Both the position numbers and the translations under genes were made by a program. A stretch of 55,167 nt of DNA from Chlorobium chlorochromatii. Its GTDB lineage: Bacteria; Bacteroidota; Chlorobiia; Chlorobiales; Chlorobiaceae. The notes under the pieces are model-generated. The model was not told the origin of the DNA. It ran no database searches and was given only the letters and a program-made list of their open reading frames with translations. This document shows, piece after piece, positions 28,868 to 37,175 of the stretch (positions are counted from its first letter, which is position 1; each line of letters opens with the position of its first letter). Where the stretch lies: the NCBI GenBank assembly GCA_020721255.1, contig DYND01000009.1, positions 1 through 55,167 of the forward strand, given 5' to 3'.

Positions 28868-29851
28868 TTAATCGGCTGAAGTATCACTATTGATCACCGT
28901 ATTAATTCGGCTGGTCAGCGCCTCGGCTGCCACATAATTGGAATATCGTTTTAATAAAAAATTGAGCGCCACAACCTCAATAATCACCGTTATATTTTTA
29001 CCAGGGAAAATTGGCAACTCAACTTTTGGTATTTCCACACCAAGAATTTTAGTGGATTTGATGTCAAGGCCAAGCCGTTCGTAAGCAATTTTCTGATCCC
29101 ACTCGAGCAACTCAACCACAACCTGCACATCCTTCGATTCCCGAATTGCTCTAATGCCAAAGTTCGCTTTCATATCGACAATGCCTAAACCACGAATCTC
29201 CATAAAATGGTCGATAATATGATTGCGTCGCGCTGTCAGCGTAGGCGACTCTCCTTTCCGACGAATCACAACTGCGTCATCGGCAACCAGCCCATGACCT
29301 CGTTCAATAAGGTCAAGCGCCACCTCCGACTTGCCAAGCCCACTTTTACCAATCAATAAAACGCCCACGCCATACACATCAACCATGGAGCCGTGATACT
29401 GCTGATAAAGCGAAAAATAGTCATCCAGAAAATCTGTAACGTTATAGATGGTTTTTGTAGAAGAACATCGAGTACCATAAATAGGAATACCTGCAGCCGT
29501 AGCCATATCAATCAATGCTGGCGAAAGCTTGTTGTTGCTTGTCAAAATAATGCAGGGAATTTTAAAGCGGACAATATTCTGGAAGGCAAGAGCGCGGACG
29601 TTCTCATCAAGATTATTCAAAAAACGAGTTTCAGTATTGCCAAGAATCTGTAAGCGCTGATACGTAAAAAGATTGGTAAACCCTGCAAGAGCAAGACCAG
29701 GACGATGCAAATCACGCTCAACAATACGTCGTTTACTCTCATCAACCGTATTCAGCTTTCTGAATTTGATATCGTATTTCGTGCTGATGGTGCCAAAAAA
29801 TTCAGCAATCGAGATTGATCGCTTTTTTAATCCTTTTTGCTCAAGAGTCAT
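28868..29851 (-). CDS. hprK: HPr kinase/phosphorylase
   Basis: About 328 residues from MTLEQKGLKKRS. The P-loop GKSGLGKS is at 168-175, with HGSMVDVYGVGVLL before it and the HPrK signature EIRGLGIVDMKANFGIRAIR after it. It phosphorylates a serine of HPr. No HPr or PTS gene is in view; in bacteria without sugar PTS this kinase is thought to have a regulatory role only. It follows hpf, an arrangement reminiscent of the rpoN-hpf-ptsN region of proteobacteria. Confidence 0.94.
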   Translation of the reverse strand: MTLEQKGLKKRSISIAEFFGTISTKYDIKFRKLNTVDESKRRIVERDLHRPGLALAGFTNLFTYQRLQILGNTETRFLNNLDENVRALAFQNIVRFKIPCIILTSNNKLSPALIDMATAAGIPIYGTRCSSTKTIYNVTDFLDDYFSLYQQYHGSMVDVYGVGVLLIGKSGLGKSEVALDLIERGHGLVADDAVVIRRKGESPTLTARRNHIIDHFMEIRGLGIVDMKANFGIRAIRESKDVQVVVELLEWDQKIAYERLGLDIKSTKILGVEIPKVELPIFPGKNITVIIEVVALNFLLKRYSNYVAAEALTSRINTVINSDTSAD

Positions 29852-29943
29852 GGCGAAAACAATCAACCTGTTAAAAAATACATCACACGGGTGCTTCTAA
29901 AAAATGTACATGCGGAAATCGAAAACAATCATTGTTCCAGAAA

Positions 29944-29973
29944 AACATGCGAGGCGAATCATCTCCGCCCCGC
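29944..29973 (-). terminator. Intrinsic terminator after hpf
   Basis: On the minus strand an 8-bp stem GCGGGGCG / CGCCTCGC (one G-U pair, 9-base loop) is followed by AUGUUUUU. It may only partly separate hpf from hprK. Confidence 0.6.
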
Positions 29974-29987
29974 ATAAGAAAGGTTTG

Positions 29988-30308
29988 TTATTGCATTTTT
30001 TCTTTGTGTTTGCGAAGCTGACGTGTTAATGCCTCGACACAACTATCAACGGTCTGCTCATACGTTACACCGGCCTCCTTGGCAACAAAAACATTTTGAG
30101 GAACATGCACGGTTATTTCAGCAAGCTTATTTTTTTCGAAATCATTTTTTTGATGATCAAGAATAACGTGACAACTGGTAATGCCCGGAAATACTTTGGT
30201 AAGTGAGAGCGCAGAATTGCGTGCATACTCCTCTATACCACCATGATTACCCGAATGACGTAGCGTAACCGTAACCGTGACAGCTTCATCAACGACAACT
30301 TTTGTCAT
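29988..30308 (-). CDS. hpf: Ribosome hibernation-promoting factor / RaiA family
   Basis: 106 residues, short HPF type. The start MTKVVVDEAVTVTVTLRHSG is fixed by an ideal ribosome-binding site, GGAGG, seven bases upstream; a longer open frame to 30362 is not needed. Beta-alpha-beta-beta-beta-alpha pattern. The family binds the decoding centre of idle ribosomes in stationary phase; the short form is linked to 100S dimers in other bacteria. It lies between the tyrosine recombinase gene and hprK on the same strand. Confidence 0.88.
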   Translation of the reverse strand: MTKVVVDEAVTVTVTLRHSGNHGGIEEYARNSALSLTKVFPGITSCHVILDHQKNDFEKNKLAEITVHVPQNVFVAKEAGVTYEQTVDSCVEALTRQLRKHKEKMQ

Positions 30309-30389
30309 AATAACCTCCGTTAAAAGAATGGTGAACGTAATGAATGAACAAGACCCTGACACACAACTCGCCAGAATCCACAGTTGATT

Positions 30390-31400
30390 TTATGCGTTGG
30401 GATGCGCTTTGAGATAAACCTCTTTTAAGCGATCAAATGTAACATGTGTATAGATTTCAGTGGTTGAAAGATTGCTGTGACCCAGCATTTCACTAACACT
30501 TTTGAGATCCGCACCACTATTCAGCAAATGCGTCGCAAAAGAGTGGCGTAACAGATGGGGATTCTTCTTTTTCTGCTCAGTAACTGCAGCAAGATATTTT
30601 TTTGTTAACCGCTGAATAAGCATGGGATAAAGCTTTTCGCCTCTTTTAGTTAAAAAAACATAATGCGGCCGTTCCGCTTCCCCTCTCTTTGATATTCTAA
30701 AGAAGTTTCGTCGGACTTCAAAATATTTTTTAAGCGCAGCAACAGTTGGTTGCCCCATGGGAACAATGCGCTGTTTGCGCCCTTTGCCAGTAACTTTAAC
30801 AAAACCACCATCACAATCGAGCGACGTCATCGTCAAATCAATCAGCTCCGACAAGCGCAATCCACTGCCATAAAGCAACTCAAAAATACTCCTGTCACGC
30901 TCACGGACAAATGCCTCCTCAAGCAAATGCAACTCCATTGACAACGTTGCGCTGGATGATGATGGCAGCATCTCATCAAAAAGTGTTGCCGTCTGCTGTT
31001 CCGTTAAAAAAGCTGGCACACGTTGAGGATATTTCGGGGTAACCAGCGCCGAAAAGAGCGATGTTTTGATATATCCTGTTTCCTGCAAATATCGATAAAA
31101 ACTTTTCAACGCCGCAAGTTTGCGCGCTATCGAACGCTGCTGTAATCCTTGCTGGAGCAATGAACCCATAAACAGCCGCACATCCACCGTGGTAATCTGC
31201 TCAGCATCAAACTCGCTCAAATCATCAAGCTCGAAATGTTCAACAAGAAAAGCGAAAAACTGGAGCAGATCACTCTTATAAGCGATAACCGTATTGGGAG
31301 ATAGATTTTTACGGCTGGAAAGCTGATGAAGAAAATCCACCAACGGCAGTGAACTACTCCCCAAAAGTGCAGATAAGAATTCGGGTGCGGAGAGTTTCAT
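30390..31400 (-). CDS. xerC: Tyrosine recombinase, XerC/XerD type
   Basis: 336 residues. An N-terminal SAM-like core-binding domain ([20 protein letters not shown]) and the catalytic residues are visible: Arg in [13 protein letters not shown] (about 178), HxxR in [12 protein letters not shown] (about 281) and the nucleophile in STTEIYTHV (about 315). Housekeeping Xer proteins resolve chromosome dimers at dif. It lacks the extra alpha-helix insert of integron integrases as far as I can tell, so it is not an IntI for the cassette region at 53-55 kb. XerC versus XerD is not settled. Its start overlaps the previous stop by four bases. Confidence 0.88.
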   Translation of the reverse strand: MKLSAPEFLSALLGSSSLPLVDFLHQLSSRKNLSPNTVIAYKSDLLQFFAFLVEHFELDDLSEFDAEQITTVDVRLFMGSLLQQGLQQRSIARKLAALKSFYRYLQETGYIKTSLFSALVTPKYPQRVPAFLTEQQTATLFDEMLPSSSSATLSMELHLLEEAFVRERDRSIFELLYGSGLRLSELIDLTMTSLDCDGGFVKVTGKGRKQRIVPMGQPTVAALKKYFEVRRNFFRISKRGEAERPHYVFLTKRGEKLYPMLIQRLTKKYLAAVTEQKKKNPHLLRHSFATHLLNSGADLKSVSEMLGHSNLSTTEIYTHVTFDRLKEVYLKAHPNA

Positions 31401-32254
31401 GAAAGTACCACACAGATCAGTTCATTTTTCGCTTTAATGTAATAGAGCTTCGTTCCCCGAAGCAGCATTGTATTCAAGCTTGGCTGCAATGCGTTCTCTT
31501 CCATCACATCGCAATACAGCAATTGATCGTGCTGCCACAACTGCAGCGTGGAGTGCCAGAGCGCTGTTGAAGCGGAGAATTGATGCTCTGCCGCAATAAT
31601 AAACGAATCATGCACAAGCAACTCACAACGGCTTGCAGCAGCAACGCCAACACGCTGCAAGATGCTTTGCGCTTCAGCCATACCGTCAAGCACAACATCG
31701 GGAAGAAGAATCTGCTGCCGAACCTCTTCATGTGCCGCATCAGCGCGAAGAGGGTTGACATCCGCCATATCGAGAGGGAATTGATCAAGCTCTCTGCCTG
31801 TCAACGGATCAACCCTTAAAAAATGACGCTCAGGAAACCCATTAAAAAACGATGTTTTGCAAACCAGCAACGTTTCACCAAGATTAGCGATAAACGTAAG
31901 ATCCGCACGCGACCACACCACACTGCCACTTCTGAAATCAATTGCCCATAAACCCTGATGCTCTGGGCTGCACGACTGACAAGCGTAACAGTAGGCGAAA
32001 TTGCCGCTGGTTGTTTCAAGCCCGGTAAACCAGCCTTCACCAGCCGGAACCGCTTGCAGAGCATCCATCAACACATAATTATCGCAAAATAAATTCCCGG
32101 TCACTGTATCAAGAGCAAAAAAAAACGCCTCTCTTTTTGATAAACAACGTTTTTGCCCAATAAGATCACCATTATCGGTAAACATCATTTGCCAGACCAT
32201 AGCATCACTACCGGCATTATATCGCCAAAGCGCCGTAAGCTGTTGATCGTTCAT
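31397..32254 (-). CDS. Conserved hypothetical protein (DUF4905-like)
   Basis: 285 residues, soluble, rich in beta strands and tryptophan ([36 protein letters not shown]), suggesting a beta-propeller-like fold with PQQ/WD-type blades. It contains a CYACQSC cysteine cluster near residue 90. The overall pattern recalls DUF4905 proteins of Bacteroidota/Chlorobiota, an assignment made from memory. It overlaps the methyltransferase gene upstream and the recombinase gene downstream by four bases each (ATGA), so the three are translated as a unit. Function unknown. Confidence 0.7.
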   Translation of the reverse strand: MNDQQLTALWRYNAGSDAMVWQMMFTDNGDLIGQKRCLSKREAFFFALDTVTGNLFCDNYVLMDALQAVPAGEGWFTGLETTSGNFAYCYACQSCSPEHQGLWAIDFRSGSVVWSRADLTFIANLGETLLVCKTSFFNGFPERHFLRVDPLTGRELDQFPLDMADVNPLRADAAHEEVRQQILLPDVVLDGMAEAQSILQRVGVAAASRCELLVHDSFIIAAEHQFSASTALWHSTLQLWQHDQLLYCDVMEENALQPSLNTMLLRGTKLYYIKAKNELICVVLS

Positions 32255-32952
32255 GCTCGTGTCATCTTGTAGATATTAACAGTAACAGGTACCGAACCGC
32301 CGGTATATTTTTGGGGAAATGAGGTGATGGTGAAATTGTTTTCCACGGCAAGCTCCAGAAATTGTTCAGCCATTCTTCGGCGAGGATCCGCAATATAGGC
32401 AACACCTTCCGGCTTGAGCAGTTTGTCAAGCGCTGTCACTATCGGGAGCAGATTCACCCGCTCATACAAAACATCCGCCGCAAAAAGCGTATCAAATTGC
32501 TCACGGCACTGCACAATACGCCAGTCAAGACGTTCATAAGCAAGATTCACCCTGTTTTTCAAACCATTATAACGTGCAAAACGAAGTGCCTCAAGCGAAT
32601 AGTCTGTCGCCATCACGGAAGCACCTTTCCATGCGGCAACAACCGATGCCATACCAACACCAGCACCAATTTCAATCACACGGTTTCCTTTAATATGAAG
32701 CTCATCAGCAATAAACGAAGAGAGCGTTATCGCTGATGGCCATATCTCTGCCCAATAAGGCATCTGCTCATCCTTCACAAACTCTTCGGGTGATATCCGA
32801 TCAAGCAACGCATAACTATCAAGCACACTTAAAAAACTGAACGAATGGTCACCAAACGAATAAACACTCTCTGTCAGATCATACTCGGCCGCTAATTCAT
32901 TATATAGTGTTGAAAGTTCAGCACTTACCACATGTGAAGATATTTGCATCAT
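32251..32952 (-). CDS. SAM-dependent methyltransferase (METTL21/Nnt1-like)
   Basis: 233 residues. Class I fold with glycine-rich motif I EIGAGVGMAS near residue 96, an acidic end of strand 2 (ATDYSLEAL) and a LFAADVLYE motif near 155; this last form is typical of the family that includes protein-lysine methyltransferases. The substrate cannot be predicted. It is the first gene of a long minus-strand run ending with the TPR gene at 23742. Confidence 0.8.
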   Translation of the reverse strand: MMQISSHVVSAELSTLYNELAAEYDLTESVYSFGDHSFSFLSVLDSYALLDRISPEEFVKDEQMPYWAEIWPSAITLSSFIADELHIKGNRVIEIGAGVGMASVVAAWKGASVMATDYSLEALRFARYNGLKNRVNLAYERLDWRIVQCREQFDTLFAADVLYERVNLLPIVTALDKLLKPEGVAYIADPRRRMAEQFLELAVENNFTITSFPQKYTGGSVPVTVNIYKMTRA

Positions 32953-33105
32953 TACTCAAGACGACTAAAACTATAAAAAAATGCGATTGAAAGCAGTGTC
33001 AATAAAAGTAAATGGAAGTTACCGAAAAATCGTCAGCTATTCTCTATTTTACAGCACCATAAACCGCTTTTAAAAAAACCTGAACCGCTTAACCATTTAT
33101 TCCTT

Positions 33106-33456
33106 ATGAAAAAAGAGATACTCGAACGTTTTGATAATACCTTCCCTGACAGGGATTATACCATTGAAATTATAAATCCGGAGTTCACCTCCGTTTGCCC
33201 GATAACTGGTCTGCCCGACTTTGGCACCATCACCGTTCGTTATGTCCCCGATAAAAGTTGCGTCGAACTCAAGTCGCTGAAATACTACTTTTTCGAGTTC
33301 CGCAATGCTGGTATTTTTTATGAAAACATCACCAACAGAATTCTTGATGATCTGGTTGAGGTACTGCAACCACGCTCAATGACGGTGATAACAGAATGGA
33401 AAGCAAGAGGCGGAATAACGGAAACTGTTTCAGTAAACTATAATGCCACGCATTAA
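33106..33456 (+). CDS. queF: NADPH-dependent 7-cyano-7-deazaguanine reductase (short type)
   Basis: 116 residues, unimodular QueF. The thioimide-forming cysteine is Cys31 (TSVCPITGLPDFG), Asp38 is the proton donor, and the QueF signature CVELKSLKYY (Glu54) contacts substrate. It reduces preQ0 to preQ1 in queuosine tRNA modification. It is monocistronic, with its own hairpins downstream. Confidence 0.96.
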   Translation: MKKEILERFDNTFPDRDYTIEIINPEFTSVCPITGLPDFGTITVRYVPDKSCVELKSLKYYFFEFRNAGIFYENITNRILDDLVEVLQPRSMTVITEWKARGGITETVSVNYNATH

Positions 33457-33475
33457 GAGATTGGTGGCATTTTCT
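33442..33475 (+). terminator. Terminator hairpin at the queF end
   Basis: AATGCCAC / GTGGCATT (33442-33449 with 33464-33471) overlaps the last codons of queF and is followed by TTTCT. Confidence 0.55.
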
Positions 33476-33481
33476 ATCAAT

Positions 33482-33516
33482 AAAAAAGCCTCAACGTTGA
33501 TCGGTGAGGCTTTTTT
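33482..33516. terminator. Bidirectional terminator between queF and pscC
   Basis: A 12-bp perfect stem AAAAAAGCCTCA / TGAGGCTTTTTT with an 11-base loop gives U-runs in both directions, serving the convergent queF (+) and pscC (-). Confidence 0.9.
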
Positions 33517-33568
33517 ATTGAGGCGAATACTATCGGCTCTATACATATTCTGATGAATAATCTGGAAA

Positions 33569-34210
33569 TTAGAGCTTTTCGTTCATATAAGTCATAATCG
33601 TTTTAGCTTCATCGACAGATATACCGGAACCTGGCGTGGCCTGCATACGATTAACAATCACATCAACTTTACCGGTCTTTTTGTACTTGGTTTTAAACGC
33701 ATCCATAACAGAACCCATGGTATGGCAAGTGTTACACTTTGCTGTCCAGAGATCTTTAGCCGCGTTAAAATCAAAACCATCCGGTGCTTTTGGTACATTC
33801 GCTGATAAAACAGGTTTGTCCATAAACTCTTTCAATTCAGCAGCCGAACGAATGTACTTACCATCCATGGTTACAGTACGTCCAGTGGTTGACATCAACA
33901 AACCGGAAGGTCTGAACCAGAGAGAAGCAAACATAACAGCAACAATTGCAATAATTGTCAACGGAAAACTCAAAAACCACTTGTCACTGATTTTTGCCGA
34001 CATTTTGCCAAGGCCCATAATGGTCAATGACGCAAAAACAATAAGCGAAAGCCACCCTGCAAATGAACTCAAGGGTGTAATAATTCCTGAGAGATTCTCG
34101 GCGGGCAGCTTGTAATCTGTTAAAAATGATAACCCGAGGAAAAATGTCCCCATTAAGACAGAGCTACCTACGGCTACAGCGAGCAGCTTACCATTTGATT
34201 TTTTGTCCAT
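33569..34210 (-). CDS. pscC: Photosynthetic reaction-centre cytochrome c-551 (PscC, cytochrome cz)
   Basis: 213 residues. Three hydrophobic helices (about 9-30, 48-67, 80-98) precede a C-terminal periplasmic c-type haem domain with one site, CNTCH (Cys159, Cys162, His163), and a likely distal methionine in NRMQATPG near 187. This topology is that of PscC, the immediate electron donor to P840 in the green sulfur bacterial type I reaction centre. A TATAAT-like box lies at 34251-34256 on the minus strand, 41 bases before the start. It is alone in its transcription unit. Confidence 0.92.
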   Translation of the reverse strand: MDKKSNGKLLAVAVGSSVLMGTFFLGLSFLTDYKLPAENLSGIITPLSSFAGWLSLIVFASLTIMGLGKMSAKISDKWFLSFPLTIIAIVAVMFASLWFRPSGLLMSTTGRTVTMDGKYIRSAAELKEFMDKPVLSANVPKAPDGFDFNAAKDLWTAKCNTCHTMGSVMDAFKTKYKKTGKVDVIVNRMQATPGSGISVDEAKTIMTYMNEKL

Positions 34211-34250
34211 GAGAGGTAGTGAATTTAGGTGTTAGAAGCTTAACCCAAAG

Positions 34251-34256
34251 ATTATA
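34251..34256 (-). promoter_or_regulatory. Possible -10 box for pscC
   Basis: A perfect TATAAT on the minus strand lies 41 bases upstream of the pscC start. No good -35 box is seen at 17 bases spacing, so this is tentative. Confidence 0.35.
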
Positions 34257-34436
34257 AATAAAGATAAGCATAAATACTAAAGCCGACAAACAGAAACAAT
34301 AAAAAGCTTAAAACGAAAAAAAGTATCGGCACAAATGAAACAAGACTCCATGGAATATATCAAAGAAATATTCCCGTGTTTTTTATAACTTCACTTAATT
34401 AACGTATAAATAACGAAACTTAGCACTCTTGGCGCC

Positions 34437-35993
34437 ATGCTCTCCACTCTTAACGCTGCTGCACTTATCGGTATTGATGCACTGAAAGTTACAGTAGAAA
34501 TCAATGTAACTCACGGTATTCCCTCATTTACCGTCGTAGGGCTTCCCGATAATGCTATCAGGGAAAGCCGCGAACGCATTTTGACGGCAATCCGAAATTC
34601 AGGCTTTATTATTCCGCCAAAAAAGATCACCGTCAACTTGGCGCCGGCCGATATCAAAAAAGAGGGCACTGCCTTCGATCTCCCTATCGCCATCGGACTT
34701 CTCGGGTCACTTGATTTAATCAGCAACAAATTTGATGACACCTTAATTATGGGTGAACTGGCGCTTGATGGTTCGCTGCGGCGTATCAACGGTGCGCTGC
34801 CGGTTGCAATGATGGCAGGAAAAGAGCAGATCAAACGGTTGATTGTACCACGGACCAACGCGGCTGAAGCGGCAGTCGCTATCTCAGCATTAAACTCCAC
34901 CATTGAAGTCTTTGGTGTTGATACGCTGAACGAAACAGTGGCGTTGATAGGCGGGAACATCCTCCATCTTCCTGTAACTGTCAATGTGGCAGAACTCTTT
35001 GAGAGAGAGCAGGAGTATCCTGTTGATTTTGCTGATATCAAAGGGCAGGGAGCAGCAAAAAAAGCACTTGAAATTGCCGCTGCAGGTGGACATAACGTTA
35101 TTATGATTGGCCCGCCAGGCAGTGGAAAAACAATGCTTGCAAAAGGGCTGCCCAGTATTTTACCCCCTCTCGGTTTTGAAGAATCACTCGAAACCACAAA
35201 AATCTACTCAGTTGCCAGCCTGCTGGAAAAAGATCGCCCGCTCATGGTTACACGACCATTCCGCAGTCCGCACCACACCACAAGTAATGTGGCGTTGATC
35301 GGGGGCGGTTCAACAGCCAAACCCGGTGAAGTGAGCCTTGCGCATAACGGGATCCTTTTTCTGGATGAATTACCAGAGTTCAGCCGTAACGCGTTAGAGG
35401 TATTACGTCAACCACTTGAAGATCGCGAGGTAACGGTCTCGCGAATTGCCATTACCACAAAATACCCGGCTGGATTTATGCTGATTGCAGCAATGAATCC
35501 CAGTCCGGCAGGAGCATTGAAAGATCGTGATGGCAACTTGACCGCACCACCAAAACATATTCAGCGTTATCTTTCAAAAATTTCAGGACCACTCCTCGAC
35601 CGTATTGATATTCATATTGATGTCCCGAAAGTGGAAAATTCTGACCTCTTTGCAACCTCAACTGCCGAGAATTCGGCCATCATACGCCAGCGAGTCATTA
35701 CTGCACGCAATATTCAGCAGCAACGCTTTTCCACCACAAATGCTCCGAAAATTTATACCAATGCACAAATGAACACGAAGCAGATTAAAACATTCTGCCG
35801 CCTCGATAAAGAGTGCTCGCAAAAGCTGATGGACGCCATGAACCGTATGAACTTATCGGCACGTGCACACGACCGAATTTTAAAAGTAAGCCGCACTATC
35901 GCAGATTTGGAAGGTGCTGAAAAAATTGCTATGAAGCATCTGATTCAAGGCATACAATATCGAAATCTTGACCGCGATTTCTGGAGTTTTTGA
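34437..35993 (+). CDS. comM: YifB/ComM-family Mg-chelatase-like AAA+ ATPase
   Basis: 518 residues. The N-terminal Lon-substrate-like domain (GIDALKVTVEINVTHGIPSF) is followed by the AAA+ core with Walker A GPPGSGKT near 224-231 and LFLDELPEF, and a C-terminal Mg-chelatase-like domain (LSARAHDRILKVSRTIADLE). In Haemophilus and Vibrio, ComM is a branch-migration helicase for integrating transformed DNA. It is divergent from pscC across a 226-bp gap. Confidence 0.92.
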   Translation: MLSTLNAAALIGIDALKVTVEINVTHGIPSFTVVGLPDNAIRESRERILTAIRNSGFIIPPKKITVNLAPADIKKEGTAFDLPIAIGLLGSLDLISNKFDDTLIMGELALDGSLRRINGALPVAMMAGKEQIKRLIVPRTNAAEAAVAISALNSTIEVFGVDTLNETVALIGGNILHLPVTVNVAELFEREQEYPVDFADIKGQGAAKKALEIAAAGGHNVIMIGPPGSGKTMLAKGLPSILPPLGFEESLETTKIYSVASLLEKDRPLMVTRPFRSPHHTTSNVALIGGGSTAKPGEVSLAHNGILFLDELPEFSRNALEVLRQPLEDREVTVSRIAITTKYPAGFMLIAAMNPSPAGALKDRDGNLTAPPKHIQRYLSKISGPLLDRIDIHIDVPKVENSDLFATSTAENSAIIRQRVITARNIQQQRFSTTNAPKIYTNAQMNTKQIKTFCRLDKECSQKLMDAMNRMNLSARAHDRILKVSRTIADLEGAEKIAMKHLIQGIQYRNLDRDFWSF

Positions 35994-36059
35994 GAAGAAA
36001 ATGATAACGTTACGGATTAGAAAAAATCGTTGCGACATAACCATAAACCATAATAAACC

Positions 36060-37022
36060 ATGATGCAATCGAAACAGCTTGGAAATACCGACATGCAGAT
36101 TACCCCCATCGGCTTCGGCAGTTGGGCGATTGGCGGCGGCGATTGGGCGTATGGCTGGGGTGCACAGGACGATGGCGATGCCCTTACCGCTATTGAGCGC
36201 GCTATTGAACTTGGCGTAAACTGGATAGATACCGCCGCAGTCTATGGGCTTGGCCATTCGGAAGAGCTTGTAGCAAAAGCGGTTGCCGGCATGAAAAATC
36301 GCCCGTGGATATTTACAAAATGCGCACTGGTGTGGGATGATAATCATCAGGTTGGAAACTGCCTCAAGGCCGATTCGATACGGCGCGAGTGCGAAGCGAG
36401 CTTGACGCGCCTGAAGGTTGACACTATTGACCTCTACCAGATTCACTGGCCTAACCCTGATAGTGATATTGAAGAGGGCTGGACGGAGATGGCGCGTTTG
36501 CAGGAAGAGGGCCTTGTTCGGCATATCGGCGTCTCCAACTTCAGCGTTGCACAATTGCGCCGCACTCTTCCGATAGCTCCTGTGGCTTCAGTACAGCCAC
36601 CCTACTCAATGCTTCGCCCTGCAATTGAGCATGAGCTTCTCCCCTTTTGCCTTGAGAAGAATATCGGCGTAATTGTTTATTCGCCGATGCTTTCAGGAAT
36701 GTTGAGTGGAGCCATGACGCGCGAACGAGCGGCAAATTTTGCAGCGAATGACTGGCGCCGGAACAACAAAGAGTTTCAGGAGCCACGCCTCTCCGCCAAC
36801 ATCGCACTGGCAGAGCTGCTCAAAAAGATTGGTACCCCGCATGGATGCTCCTCCGGTGAGGTTGCAATTGCATGGACGTTACGCCATCCCGCAGTTACAG
36901 GCGCGATTGTTGGTGGGCGAAATGCCGCACAAGTTGAGGGCATTATCAAAGCGGGTGAGTTCCGCCTCAGTGAGGATGAACTTGCCGTCATCAGCCGACA
37001 TATCGCCGACATGCCGCAATAA
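36060..37022 (+). CDS. Aldo/keto reductase
   Basis: 320 residues, TIM barrel. The catalytic set is Asp57, Tyr62, Lys87 and His near 129 (NWIDTAAVYGLGHSEE; KCALVWDD; YQIHWPN), with NADP-binding SPMLSGMLSG near the C-terminal part. It reduces aldehydes or ketones; the physiological substrate is unknown. A start at the second Met (36063) is equally possible. It is followed by repeat sequence. Confidence 0.9.
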   Translation: MMQSKQLGNTDMQITPIGFGSWAIGGGDWAYGWGAQDDGDALTAIERAIELGVNWIDTAAVYGLGHSEELVAKAVAGMKNRPWIFTKCALVWDDNHQVGNCLKADSIRRECEASLTRLKVDTIDLYQIHWPNPDSDIEEGWTEMARLQEEGLVRHIGVSNFSVAQLRRTLPIAPVASVQPPYSMLRPAIEHELLPFCLEKNIGVIVYSPMLSGMLSGAMTRERAANFAANDWRRNNKEFQEPRLSANIALAELLKKIGTPHGCSSGEVAIAWTLRHPAVTGAIVGGRNAAQVEGIIKAGEFRLSEDELAVISRHIADMPQ

Positions 37023-37035
37023 CGGTACGGCGTTA

Positions 37036-37082
37036 ACCACCCCCCGCCTGACGGCGTACCCCTCCTTTTTAAGGAGGGGAGT
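37036..37082. repeat. C/G-run repeat, inverted copy
   Basis: Complementary in type to 37111-37153: ACCACCCCCCGCC, a TACCCC block and a CCTCCTT/AAGGAGG hairpin. It lies just after the aldo/keto reductase stop. Confidence 0.7.
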
Positions 37083-37110
37083 TTGAGTAATATGCAATTC
37101 ATCAAAAAAA

Positions 37111-37153
37111 ACTCTCCCCCTGACAATGGGGAGTACCCGAAGGGGGAGGGGGT
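37111..37153. repeat. C/G-run repeat, direct copy
   Basis: CTCTCCCCCTGACAATGGGG, then AGTACCCGAAGGGGG and a G-run, the same family as 10835-10872. With the inverted copy at 37036-37082 it fills the gap between the convergent aldo/keto reductase and mfd genes and would form strong hairpins there. Confidence 0.75.
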
Positions 37154-37175
37154 TAATAGTGGCGATGGCGGGTTT

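Noticed and set aside
30390..31400. The tyrosine recombinase as the integron integrase for the 53-55 kb array
   Set aside because: It sits 22 kb away in a conserved-looking housekeeping operon and has the size and motif spacing of XerC/XerD, without an obvious extra helix insert.
34511..35197. Long antisense ORF opposite comM
   Set aside because: It is a mirror of a clear ATPase gene, with serine- and proline-rich low-information sequence and no recognisable motif.
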